The notes beneath the pieces were generated by a model. That model saw only the letters and a list, made by a program, of their open reading frames with translations. It was not told the DNA's origin and did not search any database. From contig BBZU01000003.1 of the NCBI GenBank assembly GCA_001304995.1, positions 62,001 through 126,000 on the forward strand: a DNA stretch of 64,000 nt, in the 5' to 3' direction. Source of the stretch: Clostridia bacterium UC5.1-1D10. Lineage in GTDB: Bacteria; Bacillota; Clostridia; Lachnospirales; Anaerotignaceae. This document shows, piece by piece, positions 36,932 to 47,163 of this stretch (position 1 is the first letter of the stretch; each line of letters begins with the position of its first letter). The position numbers and the translations under genes are program-made.

Positions 36932-39628
36932 TTATTGTATTCCGAAATTCGGATCATCTACTGGATTGGTGGGCGTTGTGGTTTCTGTTGAACCACCGCT
37001 TGTTCCCGTAGAAGGATCGGTTGTAGTACCTTCACCATCTGTTCCAGGGGTTGTTTCTTCCGGTGTCGTAGGTTCTACAATATGGTCAGAAGTGCATTCC
37101 TGACTCACATCAATATCCAGTTTACCTTCTGGAATTTCACTTGGCTTGCCAAGGATTTTTCCATCTTTCACTGCCACAACCACATTGATGGGGTTCGGGC
37201 AATTAGGCCCTGCCAGTTTGCCTGTTTCGGAGCAAACCGTATAGGACTTATGAAGGCTACATACAGAATTATCAGACTGGAAGTCCGCAGCCGCCAAGTC
37301 CGAACGAGCTGAGTATCCATAATAGTCCTGACTGCACAGGCTGGATGGCTGGCCGCCGCTTGCCGCACAGACAGACAAGGTTACGATGCCATCTGGTCTT
37401 GTAAATTCTTTATTGGGCAGATCCGCATGAGTCTGACTCATAACATGTTTCCATATCTTCAGATGGGCACTGCCGGAGACATTTTTCATCTCTTTGGAAG
37501 TATCATAACCCATCCAGATACCCGCTGTATAATAAGGCGTATATCCGTAGAAAGTCAAGTCCACATTATCACTGGTTGTACCAGTTTTACCAGCAACATT
37601 CATACCGCTGATTTGTGCCGCAGTACCTGTACCGCTGGTGATAACATCTTCCATCATATCTGTCAGAAGGTATGAGGTTGTTTCTTTCAGTACACGTTTA
37701 CCTTCTTTTTCTCTCTTATCCAGCAGTACATTGCCATCATGGTCATATACCACTGTATAATAGCTAGGCTCATAATATGTACCGCCATTTGCGATACAAG
37801 CATATGCGCCTGTCATTTCCAGAACAGAAACACCCTGTGTCAGACCACCAAGAGCGGTTGTTGCTGCTTTATCTTCTTCTACCAAGTGTTCCAGACCCAT
37901 ATCCTTCATATACTGGTAAGATGTTTCCGCACCGACCATCATAAATGCTTTAACAGCCAGTACGTTCATGGAATCTCGGATACCTTCTCTGACAGTCAAA
38001 GGCCCGAAGAAACGACCCTGCCAGTTTTTAGGTGACCAAGAACCATATGTTACAGGCTCGTCCACGATGATGGAACCAGGCATCAGCAGACCTGTATCAA
38101 TAGCAGGTGCGTAAGAAGCCAGTATCTTCATAGCGGAACCCTGCTGACGAAGACCCTGTGTTGCACGGTTGAATACGGAGTCACCAGGTTTCTGACCGCG
38201 TCCGCCTACCAGTGCCTTTACCTCGCCGTTGCTCTGATCCATGATGACCATTGCAGACTGCAAGGATTTGGATACAGTTACTTTATCCAGAACCAGCTGA
38301 TGGGTATCATCCAGCAGTTCGTCTTTAACAGACTGTACAAAGGCATCTACTTCTTCTTCACTGGTAACGGTTGTTCTCCGTTCATAGTGAGACTGATTGG
38401 AAGTATCGTTGGGATCGCTGACAGGCTTAGAAGTATCCGCAACAGAAATCAGATATGTTACATCCAGTGTACCATCACTGGGCGGGAACATACTGTCATC
38501 TGTGAATGTTTCATCCAACAACGCCTGCATTTCTGTATTCATGGTCGTATGAATTTCCAGACCATTGTTATAAATCATCTTATATGCCTGAGCGGATGTA
38601 TAACCCAGTTCTTCCTGAAGGTCTACTGCCAACTGGTCAATCATAGCTTCCACAAAGTAGTTGTGGTTGGCAACACCAGTGGATTCTTTCTGATTGGTAC
38701 ATACCAGATTTGCGTATACATCTTCCGCCAGAGCTTCATCATGCTCTTCCTGGGTGATATATCCCAGTTCCAGCATCTTATCCAGAACCAATGTCTGTCT
38801 CTTTTTATTGTTTTCCGGCTGAGAATCCGGCGCATACAAGCTTGGATTGTTGGTAATGGAAGCAATACATGCGCTTTCCGCCAACGTTAAGTCACCGACA
38901 TGTTTTCCGAAATAGTACTGAGAAGCCGATTCAACACCATTCAGACCGTGGCTCAAAGCAATGGTATTCAGATATAATTCCAAGATATAATCTTTTGCTG
39001 CTTTTTTTGAACCAAGCTGTTTTTCCAGTGTATCCTCCAGATTCAGTGCAAGGAACTGTTCCTTGACCTTTCTGGCAATGCTCTTTTCATTGGTAAGCAC
39101 TTCGTTTTTGATCAGCTGCTGTGTAATGGTGCTGGCACCCTGACTGAAACTCATGGTCTTGATATTTTCAATCATCGCACGGAAAATACCTCGCATATCA
39201 ATGCCGCCATGTTCATAAAATCGTTCATCTTCAATGGCAACCACAGCTTGCTGCATGTGTAATGGGATTTCTTCCAGATTCACATATTCCCTGTTTTCGT
39301 TGCCATGCAGTTTGTCCACTTCCGTTCCAGCATCATCATAAACAATGGAAGTGTAGGACTGGGGCATGACATCCGATGTATTGAGCATATCTGTACTTTG
39401 CAATATGCCAAATACGGTGCCAAGGCCAGCGCCTGCAACTGCAAAACCAACTAAGACTACCAGCACAATCAATATTTTAGAGATTTTCTTGCCTGTATCC
39501 CGCTTTTTCCGCTTTCTGCCTCGTCTGGCATTGGGGTGCGGTCGGGTACTTCTGCGCCTGCCGCTGCCGCTGCCGTGGTCAGACTCAGGACGACTGTGTG
39601 GGCGTCTTCTTCGTTGAGAATCACTCAT
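36932..39628 (-). CDS. Class A penicillin-binding protein (PBP1A family)
   Basis: Bifunctional peptidoglycan glycosyltransferase/transpeptidase, 898 residues. A long basic Arg/Ser/Pro-rich cytoplasmic N-terminus precedes one membrane helix (about residues 51-73). The GT51 domain has EDERFYEHGGID near 132 and GASTITQQLIKN near 165. The transpeptidase domain has the SxxK nucleophile in QGSAMKILA near 500 and KTGTTSDN near 685. The C-terminal tail is a Thr/Pro/Gly-rich disordered region. Length and domain order are normal for Clostridia. Confidence 0.96.
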   Translation of the reverse strand: MSDSQRRRRPHSRPESDHGSGSGRRRSTRPHPNARRGRKRKKRDTGKKISKILIVLVVLVGFAVAGAGLGTVFGILQSTDMLNTSDVMPQSYTSIVYDDAGTEVDKLHGNENREYVNLEEIPLHMQQAVVAIEDERFYEHGGIDMRGIFRAMIENIKTMSFSQGASTITQQLIKNEVLTNEKSIARKVKEQFLALNLEDTLEKQLGSKKAAKDYILELYLNTIALSHGLNGVESASQYYFGKHVGDLTLAESACIASITNNPSLYAPDSQPENNKKRQTLVLDKMLELGYITQEEHDEALAEDVYANLVCTNQKESTGVANHNYFVEAMIDQLAVDLQEELGYTSAQAYKMIYNNGLEIHTTMNTEMQALLDETFTDDSMFPPSDGTLDVTYLISVADTSKPVSDPNDTSNQSHYERRTTVTSEEEVDAFVQSVKDELLDDTHQLVLDKVTVSKSLQSAMVIMDQSNGEVKALVGGRGQKPGDSVFNRATQGLRQQGSAMKILASYAPAIDTGLLMPGSIIVDEPVTYGSWSPKNWQGRFFGPLTVREGIRDSMNVLAVKAFMMVGAETSYQYMKDMGLEHLVEEDKAATTALGGLTQGVSVLEMTGAYACIANGGTYYEPSYYTVVYDHDGNVLLDKREKEGKRVLKETTSYLLTDMMEDVITSGTGTAAQISGMNVAGKTGTTSDNVDLTFYGYTPYYTAGIWMGYDTSKEMKNVSGSAHLKIWKHVMSQTHADLPNKEFTRPDGIVTLSVCAASGGQPSSLCSQDYYGYSARSDLAAADFQSDNSVCSLHKSYTVCSETGKLAGPNCPNPINVVVAVKDGKILGKPSEIPEGKLDIDVSQECTSDHIVEPTTPEETTPGTDGEGTTTDPSTGTSGGSTETTTPTNPVDDPNFGIQ

Positions 39629-39773
39629 CTTAAACCCTCCTTTATCCGTTGATTATAACAGATTTCCCATCAGAGATAAAGTAAAATTATATAGAAATTC
39701 AAATGCAATTCCTAAAATTATATTAAAAACGCATGATTTTGGCGTGAAAAACCCATTTTTTCATTGTTTTCAG

Positions 39774-39801
39774 ACTAAATTCCACGTAACGCCATACAAT
39801 A
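39774..39801 (+). promoter_or_regulatory. Possible sporulation-sigma promoter for yunB
   Basis: AC (39774-39775), 17 bases, CATACAATA (39793-39801) matches the sigma-K consensus and its -10 also the sigma-E consensus. B. subtilis yunB is in the mother-cell programme. Weak point: the predicted start site would fall almost inside the ribosome binding site. Confidence 0.3.
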
Positions 39802-39820
39802 GAATCAGGGGGTGAATTCC

Positions 39821-40501
39821 ATGGGTGTCAGACGCAGAAAAAAGCATTCCATTCCATGGGCAACGCTGATGCTGGTTATCACCATCGGCATGGGACTTGG
39901 CCTTGGACTGCGTTTTTTTGACTTACGTTTAACAGAAATCGCGGAAGAAATGTCCAAGCTGGAGTCGAAAACAGCTGCAAACCGCGTCATTGATACTGCA
40001 TTGGAACGTACCCTTGCAGAACTTTCCATGGAAGCGGAAGATTTCTATTTCGCAAATGAGAGCAATCCTGACGGCATCTCCGCTGACACCATTGCCATCA
40101 ATCGCTTCTGCACCACCCTCAGCAGCGAAATCACAAAGGAACTGGAACTGCTCAACAACGAGAAAATCCATGTTCCTCTGGGCAGTATCAGCGGCGTGGA
40201 ACTGTTTGCAAACTGGGGGCCTGACATTCCCTTTTCCATGCAGCCCAAAGGCGCCGCAGAGGTAGATTATGAAACAAAAATGGAAAGCAAAGGCATCAAT
40301 CAAATGCATTTTCAAATCTGGATCAATATTTCTCTGGAGATCCGCATTGTCAATCCCCTTCATGAAGAAAGCATTCCCATGACACGGAAAATCATGCTTG
40401 TAGACACTGTATTTGGCGGCGATGTACCGGAGGAATATTTTCAATGGGAAACGGCAGATTTGCCTATTGACAGAACGATAAAAATGCTATTAAATGTATA
40501 G
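39821..40501 (+). CDS. yunB: Sporulation protein YunB
   Basis: 226 residues. A basic N-terminus (MGVRRRKKHS) and one membrane helix (about 13-32) are followed by the YunB domain: AINRFCTTLSSEITKEL, HVPLGSISGVELF, GPDIPFSMQPKGAAEVDY, GINQMHFQIWINI and DTVFGGDVPEEYF. These are the conserved YunB blocks in order. Its presence indicates an endospore former. ATG at 39821 has AGGGGG; the GTG at 39812 overlaps that site. Followed 34 bases on by an unknown gene, likely cotranscribed. Confidence 0.9.
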   Translation: MGVRRRKKHSIPWATLMLVITIGMGLGLGLRFFDLRLTEIAEEMSKLESKTAANRVIDTALERTLAELSMEAEDFYFANESNPDGISADTIAINRFCTTLSSEITKELELLNNEKIHVPLGSISGVELFANWGPDIPFSMQPKGAAEVDYETKMESKGINQMHFQIWINISLEIRIVNPLHEESIPMTRKIMLVDTVFGGDVPEEYFQWETADLPIDRTIKMLLNV

Positions 40502-40535
40502 AGAAGATGTCAAATTTTTAACGGAGGTAAGGCAT

Positions 40536-41111
40536 ATGATTCGTACTCTTAGAGATTTTTTGGAAGAAGTTGGCGGTCTTTCTTTTGATAATGGTGATTT
40601 CTGGGCTGTAAGAGATAAATTCAGAGATCAGGAAATACAGGAATTTGTAAAATGCTTCCTGCCCGGCACACAGATCCTGCGTGACGGCAAAAACGGCGCA
40701 CCTGTTGCCATGAAAGGTCTGGCAGATGACAATAAAGGCGCTACCGGTGATGAAGAACTGGATTTCCACGGTCTTCAGCTGTATGATTTCTCCGACACTA
40801 CCGGTGAATGGGTTGTAGTAACCTTCCCCGACCTGGAAAGTCTGGAAAAACATCTGCTCAGCGAAGCTGGTTATCTGAACTTTTACAGCACACAGATGCT
40901 GGTATTTGAAGATGGCCAGTATAAACCCTTCGAAATCATGTTCAACGGCGACAATGATACTGTCATCGGCATTGACAAAGATCAGTTTGATGCTCCACTG
41001 GATATTCAGCGTCTGCAAGGCAGAATCTGGGTACGTTGGATGGATCTGTCTGAAGTACAGCCTTTGACTGACGAAGATGTAGAAGCCTACAAACGTTCCA
41101 TCGGTAAATAA
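40536..41111 (+). CDS. Conserved hypothetical protein, cytoplasmic, acidic
   Basis: 191 residues from ATG 40536 (CGGAGG at 9 bases). No signal peptide or membrane helix. The composition is acidic and aromatic, with stretches such as DTTGEWVVVTFPDLESL and WVRWMDLSEVQPLTDED. I do not recognise the family. It shares a transcript with yunB, with its own terminator after it. It could be sporulation-linked, but only by position. Confidence 0.75.
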   Translation: MIRTLRDFLEEVGGLSFDNGDFWAVRDKFRDQEIQEFVKCFLPGTQILRDGKNGAPVAMKGLADDNKGATGDEELDFHGLQLYDFSDTTGEWVVVTFPDLESLEKHLLSEAGYLNFYSTQMLVFEDGQYKPFEIMFNGDNDTVIGIDKDQFDAPLDIQRLQGRIWVRWMDLSEVQPLTDEDVEAYKRSIGK

Positions 41112-41131
41112 GAAAAACCCATAAAACACAG

Positions 41132-41179
41132 ATCCCCATTTCTCAGGCAAGCAAAATGCCAAAGAAATGGGGATTTTTT
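41132..41179 (+). terminator. Terminator of the yunB transcript
   Basis: 12-bp stem ATCCCCATTTCT/AGAAATGGGGAT with a 19-base loop and a T6 tail. Confidence 0.88.
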
Positions 41180-41194
41180 ATCTTAGAAATCGTT

Positions 41195-41223
41195 TCAAAA
41201 AGAAAAGACAGGGGATTCCCCTG
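41195..41223 (-). terminator. Terminator of the SH3/NlpC gene
   Basis: Minus strand CAGGGG/CCCCTG 6-bp stem with a 3-base loop, followed by TCTTTTCTTTTT; it converges with the previous terminator. Confidence 0.75.
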
Positions 41224-41242
41224 CCTTTTTTTATATCATTAT

Positions 41243-42370
41243 TTAGCGAATGACACGTCTTGCTGTCACATATGTATTTACACTGTAACTGCTGCTCATA
41301 CTTGTAATGGTAACACCGTATGCAGCGCCGTCTGTGGAGTGGATATAGTTTCCATCGCCCATGTAAATGCCAACGTGGCTGATGGTGCTGTCGCCGCCGG
41401 TATTGAAGAATACCAGATCCCCAGCCTGCAAATCAGACTTGGAAACAGCTACACCATTGTTTGCCATGGAAGCGGAATTTCTGTTCAGAGAAATACCGAA
41501 ATCACGGAAAACAGCATATACAAAGCCGGAACAATCCACACCTGTATTCAGGTTTGTGCCGCCCCATACATAAGGGGTACCGATAAACTGTTCCGCATAA
41601 GCAACAATTTCTTCACCTTTTGCGGAAGATGCGGAAGAAGATCCACGGGAAGGTTCTTCACCGCTGCGAATAGAAACATAATCCGCACTGACATAGCCTT
41701 TCTGGCCATCTTCTGTGATGACACGCACCCACTCTGTGCCCTGACGGTCTACGTCTACCACTGTGCCATAAGGCAGAACTGTCAGAACAGTGGAATTGGT
41801 AGATGCTTCTTTACGCAGTTTCAAACCGCTTTCTGCTGTTACCACAGCATATTTCACTTCTGCTGCCGCAGGTGTGATCTGAGGATCGGTATTGCCGATT
41901 ACAGTCAGAGAAGAAAGGTAATCACCGGAAAGATAGTCTTTGCTGATGTATGCCTGCTGACCGTTATATTCCACCTGATACCAGCCATCCACACGACCCA
42001 CTGCTGTGAGTGTATCTCCTGCGTTCACACTGCCCAATACATTGGAATTGGTGCTTGCTTCTGCACGGATATTAACGCTGGAACCTGTTACAGTACCTTC
42101 TGTTTCTGTCAATTTAAAATAATCACTGGATACAAAACCATTCTGTCCATTATAAGAGATCTGATACCAGCTACCGCTTTTGCCTGTCACCTGATATTCT
42201 GATCCACTGCTGATCTGCCCCAGTACCGCCGCATTTGTTCCCGCTGCTTCACGGACATTGACATTGCTGCCAGTAGCCTGTCCCATATCTGCCGCAAAAA
42301 CCGTTGCAGTACCGAGCATCACGCAGGCTGCTGTTACACAAACCTGGCGGATTGCTTTGGATAAATTCAT
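41243..42370 (-). CDS. Secreted SH3b/NlpC-P60 peptidoglycan endopeptidase
   Basis: 375 residues. The signal peptide ends near TATVFAA. Three bacterial SH3 domains follow (VNVREAAGTNAAVLGQI, VNIRAEASTNSNVLGSV, LKLRKEASTNSTVLTVL), each with the usual YQVxYNGxxGYISxxY-like end. A Ser-rich linker leads to an NlpC/P60 catalytic domain with the nucleophile in GVDCSGFVYAVF and the histidine in STISHVGIYMGDG. It should cleave D-Glu-diaminopimelate bonds in wall peptides. The ATG at 42370 follows GGAGGAAGC. Confidence 0.95.
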   Translation of the reverse strand: MNLSKAIRQVCVTAACVMLGTATVFAADMGQATGSNVNVREAAGTNAAVLGQISSGSEYQVTGKSGSWYQISYNGQNGFVSSDYFKLTETEGTVTGSSVNIRAEASTNSNVLGSVNAGDTLTAVGRVDGWYQVEYNGQQAYISKDYLSGDYLSSLTVIGNTDPQITPAAAEVKYAVVTAESGLKLRKEASTNSTVLTVLPYGTVVDVDRQGTEWVRVITEDGQKGYVSADYVSIRSGEEPSRGSSSASSAKGEEIVAYAEQFIGTPYVWGGTNLNTGVDCSGFVYAVFRDFGISLNRNSASMANNGVAVSKSDLQAGDLVFFNTGGDSTISHVGIYMGDGNYIHSTDGAAYGVTITSMSSSYSVNTYVTARRVIR

Positions 42371-42671
42371 ACAAGCTTCCTCCATTTTGTCTTTTTCCCG
42401 AATTTATTACAAATCTGTTACAACTAGTATACGAAAGTTTAATAATCTTGTCAATGTTTTTTGCAGATAACTTTTCATAATCTTCCACATAATAACATAA
42501 AAAAGCCCTATTTTTCGCCACTTTTTCGTGTTTACAAAAAAGAATGCCCTCGTTTTTGTCATGTTAAAAGAAAATATATATCCACGTAAACAATTTTTAA
42601 GATTTTTAAAAGAAATAAAATGTCAAAAATCAAAATTTCCCATATTGTTTTTTCAGGAAAGACAAAAATTT
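42371..42671. other. Intergenic region, nothing recognised
   Basis: 301 bases between the NlpC/P60 gene start and the end of xdhC. AT-rich. No convincing terminator for the Mo/Se operon, no small gene and no repeat was seen. It must hold the promoter of the NlpC/P60 gene, but no box pair stands out. Confidence 0.4.
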
Positions 42672-43688
42672 TCAATTGCTTTCAAAATACACCAAATTGC
42701 TGCCGCCGCATACCATACCCAGTTTTGCGCCCTCTTCCTTTCGCAGCACAAATTCCTGCACATCTCTTTGGATATGATGCTTCGGCATCTGAGAGCCGTA
42801 AATCATTGCCGCATGTTCCACAGCTCCGCCACCGATGGTACCAGCCAGAATCTCATTGTCCTTTACCGCCATTCTTGCCCCTGCTTCTCTGGGAGCGGAA
42901 CCACTTTTCGCAACAATCAGCGCCATGGTTGATCCTGCATCTTCACACAAAGCATCCAGCACAGCATCTTCAATGGTTTCCACAGGCACCTTATTTTTCT
43001 CTTGAATGATTTCCGCCGCAATGCAAACAGCGATTTCTTCTGGTGTTACGGCACCGATCTTCAGCCCAATGGGCGCATGGATAGCTTCCACTTCCGCAGG
43101 CCGAAAGCCAGATTTATAAAGAGCTTCTTTTGTTTTGGCAACTTTATTCTTACTGCCGATCATGCCCACATAGGCGTACTTTCTCCGCAAAATCTGACGA
43201 ACGCATTGTTCATCCGCCTGATGCCCTCTGGTGACCACCACATAATAATTGGCAGGCAAATCAGGAATTTCTTCAAAAACCTGCGCAAAATCGCCGCAAA
43301 GCACGCAGTCCGCTTCCGGAAACCGCTGGAGGTTGGCAAACTCTCCCCGATCATCCACAACGGTCACATGAAAACCCAACAGTTTCCCCAATTTCACTAA
43401 GGAAAGGGAAATATGACCGCCGCCAAGAATCACCAGTCTGGGACTCATGCCAAAATGCTCCACAAACACATGATTCTCGCCAATTTCACAAGTGGTGCGG
43501 CTTTTCATTTCTCCAATGGTCAACAGCATTTTTTTGCTGTTTCCATCTCTCCTTCCGGTGGCCCAAAGGACACCTTCCTCCTGCCACAAAAACTGAAAGC
43601 CCTGCAAAGGGCCTTCATAAACAAGCCCACTGCCTACCCAATCCAATTCCTGCAAGTAGTGCCGGAGTTGTTTATATGCTTCTCTCAT
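42672..43688 (-). CDS. xdhC: XdhC-family molybdenum hydroxylase maturation protein
   Basis: 338 residues. A CoxI-like N-terminal part is followed by the XdhC Rossmann domain with VILGGGHISLSLVKL near residue 98 and VTRGHQADEQCVRQIL near 165. XdhC proteins bind molybdopterin cofactor and help insert the sulfido (or here perhaps selenido) ligand. Last gene of the 16-gene operon, overlapping yqeC by 17 bases. The ATG at 43688 has AGAGGGAG; a longer frame upstream lies inside yqeC and is rejected. Confidence 0.9.
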   Translation of the reverse strand: MREAYKQLRHYLQELDWVGSGLVYEGPLQGFQFLWQEEGVLWATGRRDGNSKKMLLTIGEMKSRTTCEIGENHVFVEHFGMSPRLVILGGGHISLSLVKLGKLLGFHVTVVDDRGEFANLQRFPEADCVLCGDFAQVFEEIPDLPANYYVVVTRGHQADEQCVRQILRRKYAYVGMIGSKNKVAKTKEALYKSGFRPAEVEAIHAPIGLKIGAVTPEEIAVCIAAEIIQEKNKVPVETIEDAVLDALCEDAGSTMALIVAKSGSAPREAGARMAVKDNEILAGTIGGGAVEHAAMIYGSQMPKHHIQRDVQEFVLRKEEGAKLGMVCGGSNLVYFESN

Positions 43689-44383
43689 GGGAATCTCCCT
43701 CTTTTCTATGGTATTGTTTCTGCCGTAAGCTTCCCCAAAGGCAGGGCACAGAGAAATCCGCAGCAATTCTCTCTGCTCTGTCCCAGCCAACGACATCTGC
43801 CTGATTCAAAAAAACACATCCCTGTATCTTATCCCAAAGGGTACCATAGCCTGCCTGCAAAATGGGGAAAATATCCCCTTCCGTCACTGTTTTTCCAGAA
43901 AACATGGAAGAAACCAACGCAAAGCTATGGCATGCCTGCTCCCACGGCTGTTCCAAAGCAGAAAGCCCTGCCACAGTCACCAGAAAATCACATTCTTCCG
44001 GCAAAACAGGCTCGTCCTGTCTTGGCATTTTCAGCGGCATTCTTTTAGAACCATCCGCCTCCACCAGAACCACATCTGCAAACGAAAAAACTTCATCAAA
44101 AACAGCTTTGGGCAAAGAACCCATTTTTTCTTCAGAAAAAAACGCTTCCCGCCGCCGCAAAACCATCTCTTTCCAGTTTTTCCTTGATTTCCTTTGCCGT
44201 TCCATCCAGTACGCCGTCTTTTTCCGGCAGGTACATTTTCGTGGTGGTCGTCAATAGCACACGTTTTCCTTCTTGGCGGTATTCTTCTGCCAGTTCATAC
44301 AGCAGACTTGTCTTGCCCCCTGCGCCCACAGCACAGATACAACGTGCAGAAGGCGGAATCTGCAATGCTTCTGTAAGCAACAT
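43672..44383 (-). CDS. yqeC: Selenium cofactor biosynthesis protein YqeC (one apparent frameshift)
   Basis: About 236 residues after repair. The P-loop AVGAGGKTSLLYEL near residue 20 is followed by LLTTTTKMYLP, then VVLVEADGSKRMPLKMP and ECDFLVTVAGLSAL. The family is known only from genomes with selenium-dependent molybdenum hydroxylases; its reaction is unknown. The break is in plus-strand A7 (44136-44142), one base too many. ATG at 44383 has AAAGGAGG. Confidence 0.88.
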
Positions 44384-44397
44384 CTTTCCGCCTCCTT

Positions 44398-44634
44398 TCA
44401 AATCATCAGTTCATATATATTTTCGTATTTCAGGTCGCATTTTGTCAATAGGCTTTTCATTTTTTCTTTCTCGCCTATGGGCATCCGCCATGCCAGACCA
44501 CATCCCGCTGTGATCTGGGTGGGTATGGGAATGAGCCTGCCGGGCACATCGGCACTTCTTGCGGCTTCTTCCAATGCCAGCGCCTCTGTGGTGGTATGAA
44601 ATGCCACCAGAAAACAAAGTTCTTTTGGTCTCAT
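44398..44634 (-). CDS. DUF3343 small protein, putative Se/S carrier
   Basis: 78 residues: an N-terminal FLVAFHTTTEALALEEAAR, then VPGRLIPIPTQITAGCGLAWRM. The conserved Cys in TAGCG is the presumed carrier site. DUF3343 proteins accompany YedF and selenium-linked cysteine desulfurases. Four-base ATGA overlap with the cysteine desulfurase gene fixes the start at 44634. It probably accepts the persulfide or perselenide from that enzyme (inference). Confidence 0.85.
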   Translation of the reverse strand: MRPKELCFLVAFHTTTEALALEEAARSADVPGRLIPIPTQITAGCGLAWRMPIGEKEKMKSLLTKCDLKYENIYELMI

Positions 44635-45772
44635 GTCCATGCCTCCGCAATTTCTTTTACTGCCAAAATGGCTTTTTCCACTTCTTCTTCCGTTATAAAA
44701 TAGCAAAAACTGAACCGCACTGCTCCCTGCTCTACTGTTCCCAGCTGTTCATGCATCAAAGGGGCGCAATGAGCGCCGCCGCGGGTAGCAATGCCGTAAC
44801 CCACCGCCAATTCATCACAAACATCCTCAGAGGGGTTATCCCCGATATTGAGAGAAACAATGGGTGCTCGTTCCCATGTGGAAAAGTCACCATAGACCGT
44901 CACCTGCGGAATCTTTCTGACGCCTTCGTAAAACTGACGCATCCGCTTCTGTTCTGTTTCCCGAATGGCAGTCAGTCCCGTTTTGTTGATCCAGTCCAAA
45001 GCTGCCGAAAGCCCCGCAATGCCATGTCCGTTCAGCGTTCCTGCTTCCAGATGCGTAGGCATTTGTGCCGGATGGGTCTTGCTGTAACTCTGGACACCAC
45101 TGCCGCCTACACAAAAACTAGGGATTTCCAGTCCTTTTCGTAGACACATCCCCCCTGTGCCCTGAGGACCCAAAAGGGATTTATGTCCTGTAAAACACAA
45201 AACATCTATACCCATTTCTTCCATATGAATGGGAAATACCCCTGCTGTCTGGGAAGCGTCCACCACAAACAAAATGCCTTTTTCCCTGGAAAATGTGCCG
45301 ATTCGCTTGATGTCCACCAGATTTCCCGTCAGATTAGAACCATGGGTGCAGACAATCCCCTTTGTGTTGGGTTTCACCGCCTGTTCCAGCAAATCATAGC
45401 GGACAGTGCCTTTTTCATCACAAGGAATGATAGTCAGTTCCATGCCTTCTGCCTCCTTGCGGTACAAGGGGCGAAGAACGCTGTTATGCTCCATGGCAGT
45501 GGTAATGACGTGGTCACCTTTTCCAAAAAGCCCGCTGATGGCAATATTCAAACTTTGGGTAGAATTTGCCGTAAAAACCACCCGTGCAGGGTCATCCATG
45601 CCAAAAAGTACTGCCAGTTTTTTCTGGTGCCGAATATGACACGGGAAGAAGTCAGAGAAATCTCATGACCGCTTCTGCCACTGTTTCCCATGTGCAAAAT
45701 AGCGTCATATACCGCTTCTGCCACTTCTTGTGGCTTGTGAAAGCTGGTCGCCGCGCTGTCCAGATAAATCAT
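44631..45772 (-). CDS. Cysteine desulfurase/selenocysteine lyase-like, class V (one apparent frameshift)
   Basis: About 380 residues after repair. PLP lysine in CFTGHKSLLGPQGTG, cofactor histidine in TAMEHNSVLRPL, and the sulfur-carrying Cys in RGGAHCAPLMHEQLGT. It releases S or Se from (seleno)cysteine. The break is plus-strand T6 (45618-45623), one short; repair gives GTRKKLAVLFGMDDPARVVF. The ATG at 45772 overlaps the modC stop (ATGA). It is the sub-type found in selenium-dependent molybdenum hydroxylase clusters, where it likely supplies selenium. Confidence 0.9.
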
Positions 45773-46486
45773 AAGCTCCCTCCCTGTATCAACAATCTGC
45801 CCTCCGCTGTCTTTGGATGGGCAAAAATTTCTTTTGTGTCCCCGATTTCCGCAATTTTCCCTCGCTCCATGACCATACATTTCTGGGTCAGGCGAAAAAA
45901 TTTCTTCCTTATTATGGGATACCAGAATGGATACGCCGCCGAAACTCTGGAGCACCTGCTGGACTTCCCGTTCCATCTCCTGTCGCAGAAAACTATCCAA
46001 TGCGGAAAAAGGTTCATCCAGCAAAATCACATCAGGTTTTGCAGCCAGCATTCTTGCCATGGCTGTTCGCTGCTGCTGACCGCCGGAAAGCACTGAGGGA
46101 TACAGTTCTGCCACTTCCGTCAGATAAAACCGCTCCAAAAGTTCCTCCAGAAATTCCTTTTCTTTTTCTTTCCCAAAAGCAAAGGTGATATTTTCCCGCA
46201 CCGTCATATTGGGAAACAGGGCGTAATTCTGGAACAGATACCCGATTTTTCGTTTCTTGGCTTTTTCAGAAATTTTTTTCTCACTGTCAAAGAGAATTTT
46301 ATCATCCAACTGTATTTTCCCCTTGTCCGGCTGTAAAATTCCTGCCAGACACCGCAGGGTGACGCTTTTGCCGCAGCCGCTCCGCCCCAGAATACCCAAC
46401 ACTTCATTTTCCAAATCAAGGGAAATTTCAATGGTTTCTGTTTTTACTTTTTTGTAAATTCTGCCTGTAATCTCAAAAACCCTCAT
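45769..46486 (-). CDS. modC: Molybdate ABC transporter ATPase ModC (one apparent frameshift)
   Basis: About 238 residues after repair. Walker A GRSGCGKSVTLRC near residue 34, Q-loop FQNYALFPNMTV, signature LSGGQQQRTAMARML, Walker B VILLDEPFSALD. The break is at plus-strand A6 (45895-45900), one base extra; repair gives NKEEIFRLTQKCMVMERG. There is no C-terminal molybdate-binding TOBE domain, so it is the short form. Overlaps modB upstream and the desulfurase downstream. Confidence 0.9.
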
Positions 46487-47145
46487 CCTCTCCCTGATAT
46501 TTTTTCTTTTCAAAATAATTGATGCCTACAATGGCAAGGGCAGACAAAATCACAATGACCAGTGACCACAGATAGGCCGTCTGCCGATTGCCGCTCTGAA
46601 CTGCCGTATACACCGCCAGGGCCATGGTCTGGGTCTTGCCGGGGATATTGCCGGCAATCATAATGGTGGCGCCAAATTCCCCCATGGCACGGGCAAAGGC
46701 AAGAATCATCCCTGCCAAAAGCCCGCTGCGGCAGTTGGGCAGAATGATGCGGAAAAAGATTTTCTTTTCACTTGCGCCCAATGTCCGCGCCGCGTAGAGA
46801 AGCTGTTTATCCATAGATTCCATGGCACCCCTGACCGCTCGATACATCAGCGGAAAAGACACCACAAATGCCGCTGCCACTGCACCACGGAGGGAAAATA
46901 TAAAAAGGAAATCCGATTTCATTGAAAAAACGTCCCACAGGGCTGTTTTTGCCCAACAATATGAGCAGGAAAAAACCTGTTACCGTAGGCGGCAGCACCA
47001 AAGGCAATGTCAGCACCGCATCGGCAAAGGGGCGCAAACGGCGCAGTTTCATAACGCCATAAGCCGCAAGGGTGCCCAGCACTACGGAAAAAAATGTGGC
47101 GCAGGCTGCCACCCAAACAGAAAGCAAAAGAGGCGAAACATCCAT
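46473..47145 (-). CDS. modB: Molybdate ABC transporter permease ModB (one apparent frameshift)
   Basis: About 223 residues after repair, five or six membrane helices. The N-terminus is MDVSPLLLSVWVAACATFF. ADAVLTLPLVLPPTVTGFF is the ModB signature, and the EAA loop is AARTLGASEKKIFFRIILP. The break is at plus-strand A5 (46902-46906), one extra base; repair gives GFPFIFSLRGAVAAAF. The start is ATG 47145, or the GTG one codon before; AAGGAG precedes both. Confidence 0.9.
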
Positions 47146-47163
47146 CACGGAATTCTCCTTCCT

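Noticed and set aside
45548-46513. An open frame joining ModC to the start of the cysteine desulfurase as one protein
   Set aside because: It arises only from two homopolymer indels. Repair gives separate ModC and desulfurase genes with a normal ATGA overlap.
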